DNA from: Rhynchopus euleeides
Lineage: Eukaryota; Euglenozoa; Diplonemea; Diplonemida; Diplonemidae
Direction: 5' to 3'
DNA: 64,000 nucleotides
Assembly: GCA_963210315.1 (NCBI GenBank)
Contig: OY723314.1
Coordinates: forward strand, 372,001-436,000
Shown: positions 10,758 through 21,700 of the stretch, piece by piece
How the letters are laid out: each line of letters starts with the position of its first letter
How positions within the stretch are numbered: position 1 is the stretch's first letter
Notes under the pieces: generated by a model
The model's input: only the letters and a program-made list of their open reading frames with translations
The model's database searches: none
What the model was told of the DNA's origin: nothing
Made by a program: the position numbers and the translations under genes

Positions 10758-11921
10758 ATGGCCGCTCCGACTAGAGCCGCGATCGCGACGGCATTCGAGA
10801 TCTTCGACTCCTCCAACACGGAGATGCTCGCCGTGGAGGACGTTGTGCTGGCGCTGCACTCCCTGGGCAAGGACCTGAACCAGATTCAGGTGAACGACGC
10901 GATTATGAACGCCAGCCAGGTGGAGGAGGTGACGGATTCGACACGTGTCACGTATGTGCGGGCATGGCGTTCCCCCACTCTGGTATTCTCTGCAGCGCTT
11001 GCCGGTGCCTCAGGCTTGATGTGTTCCATCAGCCGCTGAAGTGGGCCTGCTCCGTTTCACAGGGTCCAGCACCCAGGGGTGAAAGACTGTTTCGATGTCG
11101 TTGGGCGCCTTTCGTTGAGAAGCGCAACATGCCTCGGGTTCATAGAATAGCTACATGCGTTATGTCAGGAGAGGGTGGGCCTCAGAGACAGAGGAGGCCA
11201 TCGGATAGTATATTTCCTCGTTTTTGTAACGTGTGCGCCTGGGATTTCACTCGTTTGGGTGGTTACAAGTCTGTGAGGAGGTCTGGCACCGCATACACCA
11301 CGCACACAGGTACGACCAGTTCGAGCGGATTGTGCAGGAGAAGTTCCAGGCAACATCAGGGCCTCGCCCAGAGGCGCAGCGCGCCTTCAACCTGTTTGAC
11401 CTGCAGAAGAAGAACATTATCTCTGCGGATGACATGGGTATGGCCTGGGTGCATCGCTGTGGTTAGTCTTGGAAAGTCCATACCCCCCCTTGATTCATGT
11501 CTCCAAGGGGGCCCTCGCTACCAGATGTGACTGAGTGAGAAGGAGTGGGCCACGGCCCACTTCCCCTCACTGACTGACGAGCTGTGACGAGATGTGACTG
11601 GTAGTGAGGGCCCCCAAGTTGCCCCAAAAAATGGTCTGAAACACACAACACACACACAGGGGTGGGCTAGGACCCGTGCAGGGTTAACCCACCTAAAAAG
11701 TGATCACCACACACACACACCCACACCCTCTCTCTCCCTCCGCAGTTGAGGTGGCGCGCCAGCTTGGAGAGGACCCGGACCTTGTGCGGCCAAAGCTCGA
11801 GTACTTCGTCAACGTGGCAAGCAACGGCGGGGGAGGCGTGACATGCGAGCAGTGGATGGGCATCATGGATGTCAAACTCCACAGCTCTGCCGAGAAGGAG
11901 GAGGAAATCGAGGAGTACTAG
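10758..11921 (+). CDS. Centrin-like EF-hand protein (three exons)
   Basis: Exons inferred as 10758-10951, 11310-11437 and 11746-11921, giving 165 residues. Introns begin GTATGT and GTATGG and end CACACAG and CTCCGCAG, and the frame is kept across both joins. The size and layout fit centrin or calmodulin. EF-hand-like units sit at about residues 12-35 (AFEIFDSSNTEMLAVEDV) and, after the second join, AFNLFDLQKKNIISADDMVE, followed by ARQLGED, much like centrin's third hand and linker. All loops lack the normal Asp/Glu ligands (for example D-S-T-E-L-D in the first, D-Q-K-N in the third), so calcium binding is probably weak or lost. The tail EKEEEIEEY is acidic. Centrins act at basal bodies and centrosomes; that role is only inferred here. 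Intron 2 carries a MITE at 11508-11615. A divergent calmodulin or myosin light chain is the main alternative. Confidence 0.8.
11508..11615. mobile_element. Small MITE (GGGGCCCTCGCTACCAG family), copy b, in an intron
   Basis: Inverted ends GGGGCCCTCGCTACCAG and CTGGTAGTGAGGGCCCCC, flanked by AAG on both sides (11505-11507 and 11616-11618). It lies wholly inside intron 2 of the centrin-like gene and does not touch its splice sites. Confidence 0.85.
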
Positions 11922-12064
11922 ACGGAGAGGGTGCGGGGCGGTGCTCCCCCCAGGACCCCCGCCCACCCCCCACCCCTGTGGGCTACTAGCAGGTGTTGCT
12001 GTGAATGGTGACGATGGATGAATCCCTCCATGACGAACACCCCCCATTCCCTTATATAGCTCAG

Positions 12065-12084
12065 CGTCTCGGTTTGCCGAGACG
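12065..12084 (+). terminator. Perfect 8-bp hairpin downstream of the centrin-like gene
   Basis: CGTCTCGG and CCGAGACG form an exact stem around a TTTG loop, 144 bp past the stop codon. It could be a 3'-end processing or stability hairpin, or a chance palindrome. No canonical poly(A) signal is nearby. Confidence 0.3.
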
Positions 12085-12323
12085 ATCTCCATCGGTGTCG
12101 GCCTGCCCCGCCTGCCCCCCGCCCCCCCCCTCTCCCCTACCCCATCCCTTCTCCCCCCGCCTCCCGCGGCGCTGCACACTGACAATCCATACAGTATTTC
12201 ATTTCTTCATTTTTTTTCTGCCCCCACATTCTGCCCCCCCCAACAGGTTTGGCGCGCAAACAAACGCCTTATCTTTCTTTCTTCTCTCTCTTCATTTTTT
12301 TTCACAAATTGTTCGAATTCACG

Positions 12324-13187
12324 CAGGCCTGTCGCTAACTTTTCGATTTTGGAGATTTGGTGGGTTGACGCTCCTGTTTTGGGGGGGGATCAGGGGGGAA
12401 AACACTAGGGGTCAATTTTTCTCGCGCGCGCTTCGCGCGCGCTCGTGTTGTTGCCAAATTTTCCCATCGGTGGACCACTAGGTGGGCACGGTGTGAGGCG
12501 CTGGGTTCCTTCCGTGGTTCCTCTCCCGCTCGCGCCGTCGGGTGCCGGAGGAAACCAAAAAATGGCTTTCGGGACCATGATTTCGACGCTGCCCCCTGAT
12601 ATGTCACGGCCGTCAAAGCGCAAGGACTTGGTTACTAGACGGGCACGCGAGATGGGGGGTCTGGGGGGCAGGGCCCCCCAGCCGCCGGAGGCCACGGTAG
12701 TGAGCATCTGTTCATTGTGGGCGTACAGATTCTGTGTGAGTTGGCTGCGTCCTCCTGAGGCTACTGGAGTGGGTGGATTCCCTGACCTGATGGGAATCGA
12801 ATGACTTGAGTACGAGACATACGCCACAGGGGGGTCTGGGGGGCGGAGCCCCCCAGCCGCCGGAGGCCACGGTAGTGAGCATCTGTTCCTGCAAAACCAT
12901 ACTCTCTTCGACGTCGACCCAGTGAAAGTGGGTCGACGCTTGGTCGACGCTTGGTGAGCGTCGACCCAGTGTAACCGGGCCAACGCTAGGTTAGCGTCGA
13001 CCCAGTGTAATAAATGGGTTGACGCTTGGTCCAGGCTTGAATGGCAACCCAGTTCCACTAGGTCGACGCTCCAAGCCTCGACCAAGCGTCAACCCAGTCC
13101 ACTGGGTCGACGCTGGGTCGACGCTTTTTTATGGGGGGGGAAACCCAAAATCACTGGGTCGACGGTCGACGCTTAGCGACATGCCTG
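12324..13187 (-). mobile_element. Mutator-like MITE, copy 2, with 9-bp target duplication
   Basis: Full 864-bp copy in the opposite orientation to the one at 3479. Its ends are CAGGCCTGTCGCTAA and TTAGCGACATGCCTG. The flanking 9-bp repeat GAATTCACG is exact (12315-12323 and 13188-13196). The GTCGACCCAGTG-rich half now lies on the right (12900-13180), and the two GC-rich hairpins are near 12655 and 12835. Sequence identity to copy 1 is high by eye. Confidence 0.93.
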
Positions 13188-13751
13188 GAATTCACGTGCA
13201 GTGTAGCGGGGGGGGGGGGGGAGGGAGGGAGGAGGTTGGCGAAGGAGGTGGGGATAGGGGGGGGGGGGGGGGCGGTGTATTGCTTCTCCCACCACCGCAC
13301 GAAGCGCGCCTGGCCTCGGTGAAGTTGGTCGGTGGTATGGAGCCGTTATGGAGTCGTGTCTCCCACTCTCTCAACGCAACGCCCTTTTTATATATAGGAG
13401 AAAAAGCTCCTAAACGTAAATTTTTAGACCTGAGGTGAATGGAGAGGGGGGTATCCTATTGATATCTCTCCCCGCGGCGTGCATTTTGAAAAGTGCCCGC
13501 CATCCGATGTATGTGCGTTTAATGCTGATCGCATCATGAGCTACGTCCTCGGTGCGCCTCGCATCTCCCACCCCTCACCCCCCACCCCGAATACCCGTGT
13601 GGATATGTGCTTATCGGCAGAGAACAGGGTTATGCTGAAGGCATGCCTGCCCCCTTATGTGGGGTGTGATGTGTATATCGGCAGGAAGTATCGCATCAAA
13701 GAGGGAGCTTTTCGCTCAAAACAATGCAGAAGAGCGATACCTACCCCCCCC
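13188..13751. other. Intergenic, no gene supported
   Basis: Two long G-runs (13207, 13257) precede a TATATATA stretch at about 13388. An open frame over 13479-13751 has partly natural composition (CDVYIGRKYRIKEGAF) but no start context or homology that I recognise, and it runs into the repeat that follows. Confidence 0.35.
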
Positions 13752-13830
13752 CGTGTTTAAGTCCCCTATCCAAACGTCAAAATCGGGGCCAAGGGGACTT
13801 AAACACATCGGAGGGGACTTAAACACGCCT
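13752..13830 (+). repeat. GTGTTTAAGTCCCCT foldback module, left copy
   Basis: One forward GTGTTTAAGTCCCCT is followed by two reverse copies (AGGGGACTTAAACAC) within 78 bp. The same order, forward-reverse-reverse, is seen at 14550-14627, so the two blocks are direct repeats of a small foldback. Confidence 0.8.
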
Positions 13831-14549
13831 GCCACCTGTTTCCTGAGGGAACCGGGGAGAGGCCGGATTATATCGATTCCGAGGCACATCTGGACAGATT
13901 CTGGGGACCTGGGTGCTGGGGCCTCAAACCCCTTTGCCTCTCACACTGCTTCAGGGCCACCCTACTCTGCCAAGCACTGCCCATAACCACTCACTTGGGG
14001 TGGTCAGGCTGCCAAAGCTGCAGGGCAAGCAACCCAAGGGGGCCTGAAGCGCAAGAGATGTCGGGCCTCAGGGGTTGATGCTAGCCCTGGGAGGTGTCAA
14101 GCTTTCCGCTAGATGTCCCATGGGAGATGGCATGTCCCCTGGGCCAACCGACGTTCTCCCCTGGGAGACGGGACACACGGCGGGTGCTCAGGCGGGGCCA
14201 GCTGGGGGTGGCAGTATGGGTGGCGTGGGGATCCGAGGGCGCTGAGCACTGGCACACTGCGGCCCTCGCCACTGCTAGCAGCCCCGCTGTGCCGCAGAAT
14301 TGATTCCCGACTCCAGTGCGACAAGAGGGGCACGCTGGCGCACGACCTGCGTCGCACACAGCGAGGCTGTGGATGAGGACGAGCGACGTGAACCGGACTG
14401 CCCCCTGCGGGGCAGTCCGGGCCACGTGCGGGTATCCGAAGCCCCCAGGCTCCCTCCCTGGCCTCCACACGTGCCTCACATCCTGGTGGTCCGCCAACGG
14501 ACACCTGGAAAAATCGAGAAAATATGCCCCCCAACCAAACTACTAGACC
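13831..14549. other. GC-rich spacer between two foldback modules
   Basis: No gene recognised. It contains a perfect hairpin, CCGGACTGCCCC / GGGGCAGTCCGG, at about 14394-14421. The segment may be the body of one element whose ends are the two modules, because the outermost motifs (13752 and 14612-14627) also form an inverted pair. Confidence 0.4.
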
Positions 14550-14627
14550 GGGGTGTTTAAGTCCCTTCGGGAAAATTGACAGCCGAGGGGACTTAAACAC
14601 ACCATATGGAGAGGGGACTTAAACACG
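14550..14627 (+). repeat. GTGTTTAAGTCCCCT foldback module, right copy
   Basis: Forward motif at 14551 and reverse motifs at about 14598 and 14612, as in the left copy. The outer edge meets a G-run, as the left copy meets a C-run. Confidence 0.8.
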
Positions 14628-14630
14628 GGG

Positions 14631-15871
14631 GGGGGGGGGGTAGGTAAGATAAAAAGGAAGGGTGATGGGGGGGGGGAGGGCTGTGGGCTGCGCGCGTGTG
14701 TGTCTTTGAAACAAAATACTGGCTGCAAAAAATTGGCACAGTTTTTTTCCCGGATTTGGCGCACAAACAACAGCCTTATCTTGTTTTTCGACCCCCGCAG
14801 CGAAATGAGCAACCCAAGAGAGCAAGGAAATATGCCTGGTGTGGTTCTCCGTTGTGACTCCCTCTCCCCCCCCCCCCTCCCAAACAAAATAGCAATTTTT
14901 TGCGTGAAATCGTGATGGTGGCCTGTTAGAGTATGCCACCCACGCCGAAAGAAGGAGGATCGTGTTTGTCGAGCTGAATGTCATAGCATGGCATTGTGTG
15001 TGAAAAGGGAGGGGGGTGGGCAGGGGCGGAGGGTGAGATAATCGACAAGATATGGGGAGAGCCACCGCTGCGGTGTCCAAAAAAAAACAACATAACGGCG
15101 CGATTTTCTGGCGCGACTTTCCCTCCTAATCCGAGGAGAACAAATCTTTGCCGGGGAAAAAAATTGCCGCAGATCAGTGGTCATCCCCCACCCTCCATTT
15201 GCACAAGCAAAGCTGTGACTGACCTCGATAATAAAACACGATTGGTGGTGCCCGTCGCCTTTCCATTTTTTTGAGAGCTTGGCGTCGCCAGCTGAGGTAG
15301 GGGGAGGGAGGGGGGAGGGGAGTCTTCTGCCCTTCCTGCCCCCCTTTTCTCTTTCATTCACCCCAACCATGGGATCCCTGCCAAGTGTCAAACAGAAAGA
15401 TTAGTGGGTCAGCGCCTTGATGGGGAACCGCAGAGACAGACCCCCTCCACAGGGGGAGTTGCTCATTGTGTTCACCCCTGGCTATTTTTTATTCCGGCGC
15501 GCACAAAACCCAATCTTGGCGTGTAAGTCACGTTTTGCTGTCACTTCACGATCCGGTGGAGGGGAGGGGGGGTGGACGGGGTATCACAGACAGTTTCCCA
15601 AAAAAGCTACTCTTTTTTTTTGCAATATTTCCTGCATTTATTTCTCTGCGAATTCGATGGTTCATCCCCCTCCCCCACCCTCCCACCCACCCCGAAAGGA
15701 ATCTACGACATGGTGGCAAAACCACGACGGGCCGCTAGGAGTAGGGGCAAAAATGAAGAGAAAAAAGCCGTTCAAAACAGCCCGACTGCTCCCCCTGTGG
15801 GGGGTGCAGCAGCTCTGCACAGCACAGGAGAAAATCTGCGCAAACTTCTCTGCCTGAGACCCCCCCCCCCC
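14631..15871. other. Intergenic, no gene seen
   Basis: G and C runs, with scattered recurring phrases: GGATTTGGCGCACAAACAAC at about 14754 (also near 12248 and 53050) and TTTTGCTGTCACTTCACGAT at about 15533 (also near 51845). These suggest decayed copies of a dispersed repeat. No coding sequence is convincing. Confidence 0.45.
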
Positions 15872-16140
15872 CCTAGGCATAGGGTGCGGGCGATTCGCCT
15901 ATCGCCCTATATTCGCCCAACCGGGTTCGAGCCCCGATTATCGCGTATCGAATCGCCTTATCGCCCATTATCGCCCGATTATCGCCAAATTATCGCCCAG
16001 TATCGCCCGTTTTCTTTCACACTTTCTCAGCTAGTGGTGAGTGGGTTGCCACTCTGCTGACCCTGGGTCCCACAGGGCCCTGTGACCTCGTCAGCAACTG
16101 GGCCAAGACCTAGGATTCTGCATCAGAAATCAGCTTCTGA

Positions 16141-16530
16141 GGGGGGTGTCGATTTTTTCGGTTTTTTTCGGTTTTTTTCCGTTTTTTCCTTTTTTTTCGT
16201 TTTTTCCGCCTGTGGGCGCTGGCTGCGACTTGGTCAAAATTCGACGAAAAAAATCCGGGAAAAAAAACGGAAGACGAAAAAACGGAATATCCCAAAATCG
16301 ACACCCTGATTTTCCGTTTTTTTCCGTTTTTTTCCGAGCACCAGAAATAGGCAGGGTTGTCGTAAGACCGGCGTGCCAAGGGGGAGGTGCTCGCATTTTT
16401 TTTTGGGGGGGTCCAGAATGGGTCGTTTTTGGACATTTGAGCCCACTGCGAGCAGTGCCGGGTCCCGGAAACGCTGTTTCAAACGCTCAAAAGGGGAGGC
16501 GGTGGGCACCAGAACCCAGTAAATTTACCA
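16141..16530. other. Left non-satellite flank inside the 11-kb element
   Basis: GGGGGGTGTCGATT at 16141-16154 is matched by its exact complement at 26283-26296, so a second inverted pair is nested inside the first. The left flank is rich in CGGTTTTTTT repeats and contains a local inverted pair around 16146 and 16299. The region may be the end of a second element into which, or with which, the satellite expanded. Confidence 0.5.
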
Positions 16531-19500
16531 CAAATGGTCCCACCCACAAACGGGTTACCCCCTACCTCTAGGGGTTCCCCCCACCCACAAACGGGTTACC
16601 CCCTACCTCTAGGGGTTCCCCCCACCCTCAAATGGGTTACCCCCTACCTCTAGGGGTTCCCCCCACCCACAAACGGGTTACCCCCTACCTCTAGGGGTTC
16701 CCCCCACCCACAAACGGGTTACCCCCTACCTCTAGGGGTTCCCCCCACCCACAAATGGGTTACCCCCTGCCTCTAGGGGTTCCCCCCACCCACAAACGGG
16801 TTACCCCCTACCTCTAGGGGTTCCCCCCACCCACAAATGGGTTACCCCCTGCCTCTATGGGTTCCCCCCACCGACAAACGGGTTACCCCCTACCTCTAGG
16901 GGTTCCCCCCACCCACAACCGGTTTACCCCCTGCCTCTAGGGGTTCCCCCCACCCACAAACGGGTTACCCCCTGCCTCTAGGGGTTCCCCCCACTCACAA
17001 ACGGGTTACCCCCTGCCTCTAGGGGTTCCCCCCACCCACAAACGGGTTACCCCCTACCTCTAGGGGTTCCCCCCACCCACAAATGGGTTACCCCCTGCCT
17101 CTAGGGGTTCCCCCCACCCACAAACGGGTTACCCCCTACCTCTAGGGGTTCCCCCCACCCACAAATGGGTTACCCCCTACCTCTAGGGGTTCCCCCCACC
17201 CACAAACGGGTTACCCCCTACCTCTAGGGGTTCCCCCCACCCACAAACGGGTTACCCCCTACCTCTAGGGGTTCCCCCCACCCACAAATGGGTTACCCCC
17301 TGCCTCTAGGGGTTCCCCCCACCCACATACGGGTTACCCCCTACCTCTAGGGGTTCCCCCCACCCACAAATGGGTTACCCCCTGCCTCTATGGGTTCCCC
17401 CCACCGACAAACGGGTTACCCCCTACCTCTAGGGGTTCCCCCCACCCACAACCGGTTTACCCCCTGCCTCTAGGGGTTCCCCCCACTCACAAACGGGTTA
17501 CCCCCTACCTCTAGGGGTTCCCCCCACCCACAAATGGGTTACCCCCTGCCTCTAGGGGTTCCCCCCACCCACAAACGGGTTACCCCCTACCTCTAGGGGT
17601 TCCCCCCACCCACAAACGGGTTACCCCCTACCTCTAGGGGTTCCCCCCACCCACAAACGGGTTACCCCCTACCTCTAGGGGTTCCCCCCACCCACAAACG
17701 GGTTACCCCCTACCTCTAGGGGTTCCCCCCACCCACAAATGGGTTACCCCCTGCCTCTAGGGGTTCCCCCCACCCACAAACGGGTTACCCCCTACCTCTA
17801 GGGGTTCCCCCCACCCACAAATGGGTTACCCCCTGCCTCTATGGGTTCCCCCCACCGACAAACGGGTTACCCCCTACCTCTAGGGGTTCCCCCCACCCAC
17901 AACCGGTTTACCCCCTGCCTCTAGGGGTTCCCCCCACTCACAAACGGGTTACCCCCTACCTCTAGGGGTTCCCCCCACCCACAAATGGGTTACCCCCTGC
18001 CTCTAGGGGTTCCCCCCACCCACAAACGGGTTACCCCCTGCCTCTAGGGGTTCCCCCCACTCACAAACGGGTTACCCCCTGCCTCTAGGGGTTCCCCCCA
18101 CCCACAAACGGGTTACCCCCTGCCTCTAGGGGTTCCCCCCACTCACAAACGGGTTACCCCCTGCCTCTAGGGGTTCCCCCCACTCACAAACGGGTTACCC
18201 CCTGCCTCTAGGGGTTCCCCCCACCCACAAACGGGTTACCCCCTACCTCTAGGGGTTCCCCCCACCCACAAATGGGTTACCCCCTGCCTCTAGGGGTTCC
18301 CCCCACCCACAAACGGGTTACCCCCTACCTCTAGGGGTTCCCCCCACCCACAAATGGGTTACCCCCGACCTCTAGGGGTTCCCCCCACCCACAAACGGGT
18401 TACCCCCTACCTCTAGGGGTTCCCCCCACCCACAAACGGGTTACCCCCTGCCTCTAGGGGTTCCCCCCACTCACAAACGGGTTACCCCCTGCCTCTAGGG
18501 GTTCCCCCCACTCACAAACGGGTTACCCCCTGCCTCTAGGGGTTCCCCCCACCCACAAACGGGTTACCCCCTACCTCTAGGGGTTCCCCCCACCCACAAA
18601 TGGGTTACCCCCTGCCTCTAGGGGTTCCCCCCACCCACAAACGGGTTACCCCCTGCCTCTAGGGGTTCCCCCCACTCACAAACGGGTTACCCCCTGCCTC
18701 TAGGGGTTCCCCCCACCCACAAACGGGTTACCCCCTGCCTCTAGGGGTTCCCCCCACTCACAAACGGGTTACCCCCTGCCTCTAGGGGTTCCCCCCACTC
18801 ACAAACGGGTTACCCCCTGCCTCTAGGGGTTCCCCCCACCCACAAACGGGTTACCCCCTACCTCTAGGGGTTCCCCCCACCCACAAATGGGTTACCCCCT
18901 GCCTCTAGGGGTTCCCCCCACCCACAAACGGGTTACCCCCTACCTCTAGGGGTTCCCCCCACCCACAAATGGGTTACCCCCGACCTCTAGGGGTTCCCCC
19001 CACCCACAAACGGGTTACCCCCTACCTCTAGGGGTTCCCCCCACCCACAAACGGGTTACCCCCTGCCTCTAGGGGTTCCCCCCACTCACAAACGGGTTAC
19101 CCCCTGCCTCTAGGGGTTCCCCCCACTCACAAACGGGTTACCCCCTGCCTCTAGGGGTTCCCCCCACCCACAAACGGGTTACCCCCTACCTCTAGGGGTT
19201 CCCCCCACCCACAAATGGGTTACCCCCTACCTCTAGGGGTTCCCCCCACCCACAAATGGGTTACCCCCTGCCTCTAGGGGTTCCCCCCACCCACAAACGG
19301 GTTACCCCTTGCCTCTAGGGGTTCCCCCCACCCACAAACGGGTTACCCCCTACCTCTAGGGGTTCCCCCCACCCACAAATGGGTTACCCCCTGCCTCTAG
19401 GGGTTCCCCCCACCCACAAACGGGTTACCCCCTACCTCTAGGGGTTCCCCCCACCCACAAACGGGTTACCCCCTACCTCTAGGGGTTCCCCCCACCCACA

Positions 19501-21700
19501 AACGGGTTACCCCTTGCCTCTAGGGGTTCCCCCCACCCACAAATGGGTTACCCCCTGCCTCTAGGGGTTCCCCCCACTCACAAACGGGTTACCCCCTACC
19601 TCTAGGGGTTACCCCCACCCACAAACGGGTTACCCCCTGCCTCTAGGGGTTCCCCCCACTCACAAACGGGTTACCCCCTGCCTCTAGGGGTTCCCCCCAC
19701 CCACAAACGGGTTACCCCCTACCTCTAGGGGTTCCCCCCACCCACAAATGGGTTACCCCCTGCCTCTAGGGGTTCCCCCCACCCACAAACGGGTTACCCC
19801 TTGCCTCTAGGGGTTCCCCCCACCCACAAACGGGTTACCCCCTACCTCTAGGGGTTCCCCCCACCCACAAATGGGTTACCCCCTGCCTCTAGGGGTTCCC
19901 CCCACCCACAAACGGGTTACCCCCTACCTCTAGGGGTTCCCCCCACCCACAAATGGGTTACCCCCTGCCTCTAGGGGTTCCCCCCACTCACAAACGGGTT
20001 ACCCCCTACGTCTAGGGGTTACCCCCACCCACAAACGGGTTACCCCCTGCCTCTAGGGGTTCCCCCCACTCACAAACGGGTTACCCCCTGCCTCTAGGGG
20101 TTCCCCCCACCCACAAACGGGTTACCCCCTACCTCTAGGGGTTCCCCCCACCCACAAACGGGTTACCCCTTGCCTCTAGGGGTTCCCCCCACCCACAAAC
20201 GGGTTACCCCCTACCTCTAGGGGTTCCCCCCACCCACAAATGGGTTACCCCCTGCCTCTAGGGGTTCCCCCCACCCACAAACGGGTTACCCCCTACCTCT
20301 AGGGGTTCCCCCCACCCACAAATGGGTTACCCCCTGCCTCTAGGGGTTCCCCCCACTCACAAACGGGTTACCCCCTACGTCTAGGGGTTACCCCCACCCA
20401 CAAACGGGTTACCCCCTGCCTCTAGGGGTTCCCCCCACTCACAAACGGGTTACCCCCTGCCTCTAGGGGTTCCCCCCACCCACAAACGGGTTACCCCCTA
20501 CCTCTAGGGGTTCCCCCCACCCACAAACGGGTTACCCCTTGCCTCTAGGGGTTCCCCCCACCCACAAACGGGTTACCCCCTACCTCTAGGGGTTCCCCCC
20601 ACCCACAAATGGGTTACCCCCTGCCTCTAGGGGTTCCCCCCACCCACAAACGGGTTACCCCCTACCTCTAGGGGTTCCCCCCACCCACAAATGGGTTACC
20701 CCCTGCCTCTAGGGGTTCCCCCCACTCACAAACGGGTTACCCCCTACCTCTAGGGGTTACCCCCACCCACAAACGGGTTACCCCCTGCCTCTAGGGGTTC
20801 CCCCCACCCACAAACGGGTTACCCCCTGGCTCTAGGGGTTCCCCCCACCCACAAATGGGTTACCCCCTACCTCTAGGGGTTCCCCCCACCCACAAATGGG
20901 TTACCCACTACCTCTAGGGGTTACCCCCTACCTCTAGGGGTTCCCCCCACCTACCAATGGGTTACCCCCTACCTCTAGGGGTTACCCCCACCCACAAATG
21001 GGTTACCCCTTACCTCTCGGGGTTCCCCCCACTCACAAATGGGTTACCCCCTGCCTCTAGGGGTTCCCCCCACTCACAAATGGGTTACCCCCTACCTCTA
21101 GGGGTTCCCCCCACCCACAAATGGGTTACCCCCTGCCTCTAGGGGTTCCCCCCACCCACAAACGGGTTACCCCCTACCTCTAGGGGTTCCCCCCACCCAC
21201 AAATGGGTTACCCCCTGCCTCTAGGGGTTCCCCCCACTCACAAACGGGTTACCCCCTACCTCTAGGGGTTACCCCCACCCACAAACGGGTTACCCCCTGC
21301 CTCTAGGGGTTCCCCCCACCCACAAACGGGTTACCCCCTGGCTCTAGGGGTTCCCCCCACCCACAAATGGGTTACCCCCTACCTCTAGGGGTTCCCCCCA
21401 CCCACAAATGCGTTACCCACTACCTCTAGGGGTTACCCCCACCTACCAATGGGTTACCCCCTACCTCTAGGGGTTCCCCCCACCCACAAATGCGTTACCC
21501 ACTACCTCTAGGGGTTCCCCCCACCTACCAATGGGTTACCCCCTACCTCTAGGGGTTACCCCCACCCACAAATGGGTTACCCCTTACCTCTCGGGGTTCC
21601 CCCCACTCACAAATGGGTTACCCCCTGCCTCTCGGGGTTCCCCCCACCCACAAGTGGGTTACCCCCTGCCTCTAGGGGTTCCCCCCAGCCACCAATGGGT
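16530..21700 (+). repeat. Satellite array A, 41-bp period, about 125 units
   Basis: The unit reads CCCACAAACGGGTTACCCCC followed by TACCTCTAGGGGTTCCCCC. Successive GGGTTACC positions are exactly 41 bp apart (16551, 16592, 16633). Main variants are A/TGGGTTA, TACC/TGCC and CCCAC/CTCAC. Rare variants (CCGACAAACG at 16871, 17404, 17855; TACGTCTAGG near 20007 and 20376) recur at multiples of 41 bp, showing local block duplications. Every frame is littered with stops, so it is not coding. The complement strand is G-rich with several runs of three or more G per unit. Confidence 0.97.

Noticed and set aside
13831-14549. CRISPR-like or gene content between the foldback modules
   Set aside because: Only two repeat modules with a long unique spacer exist, and this is a eukaryotic genome; there is no array.
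15900-15960. tRNA-like GGGTTCGAGCCCC
   Set aside because: It resembles a T-arm, but no D-arm, anticodon arm or acceptor pairing fits around it; it belongs to the left end of the 11-kb element.
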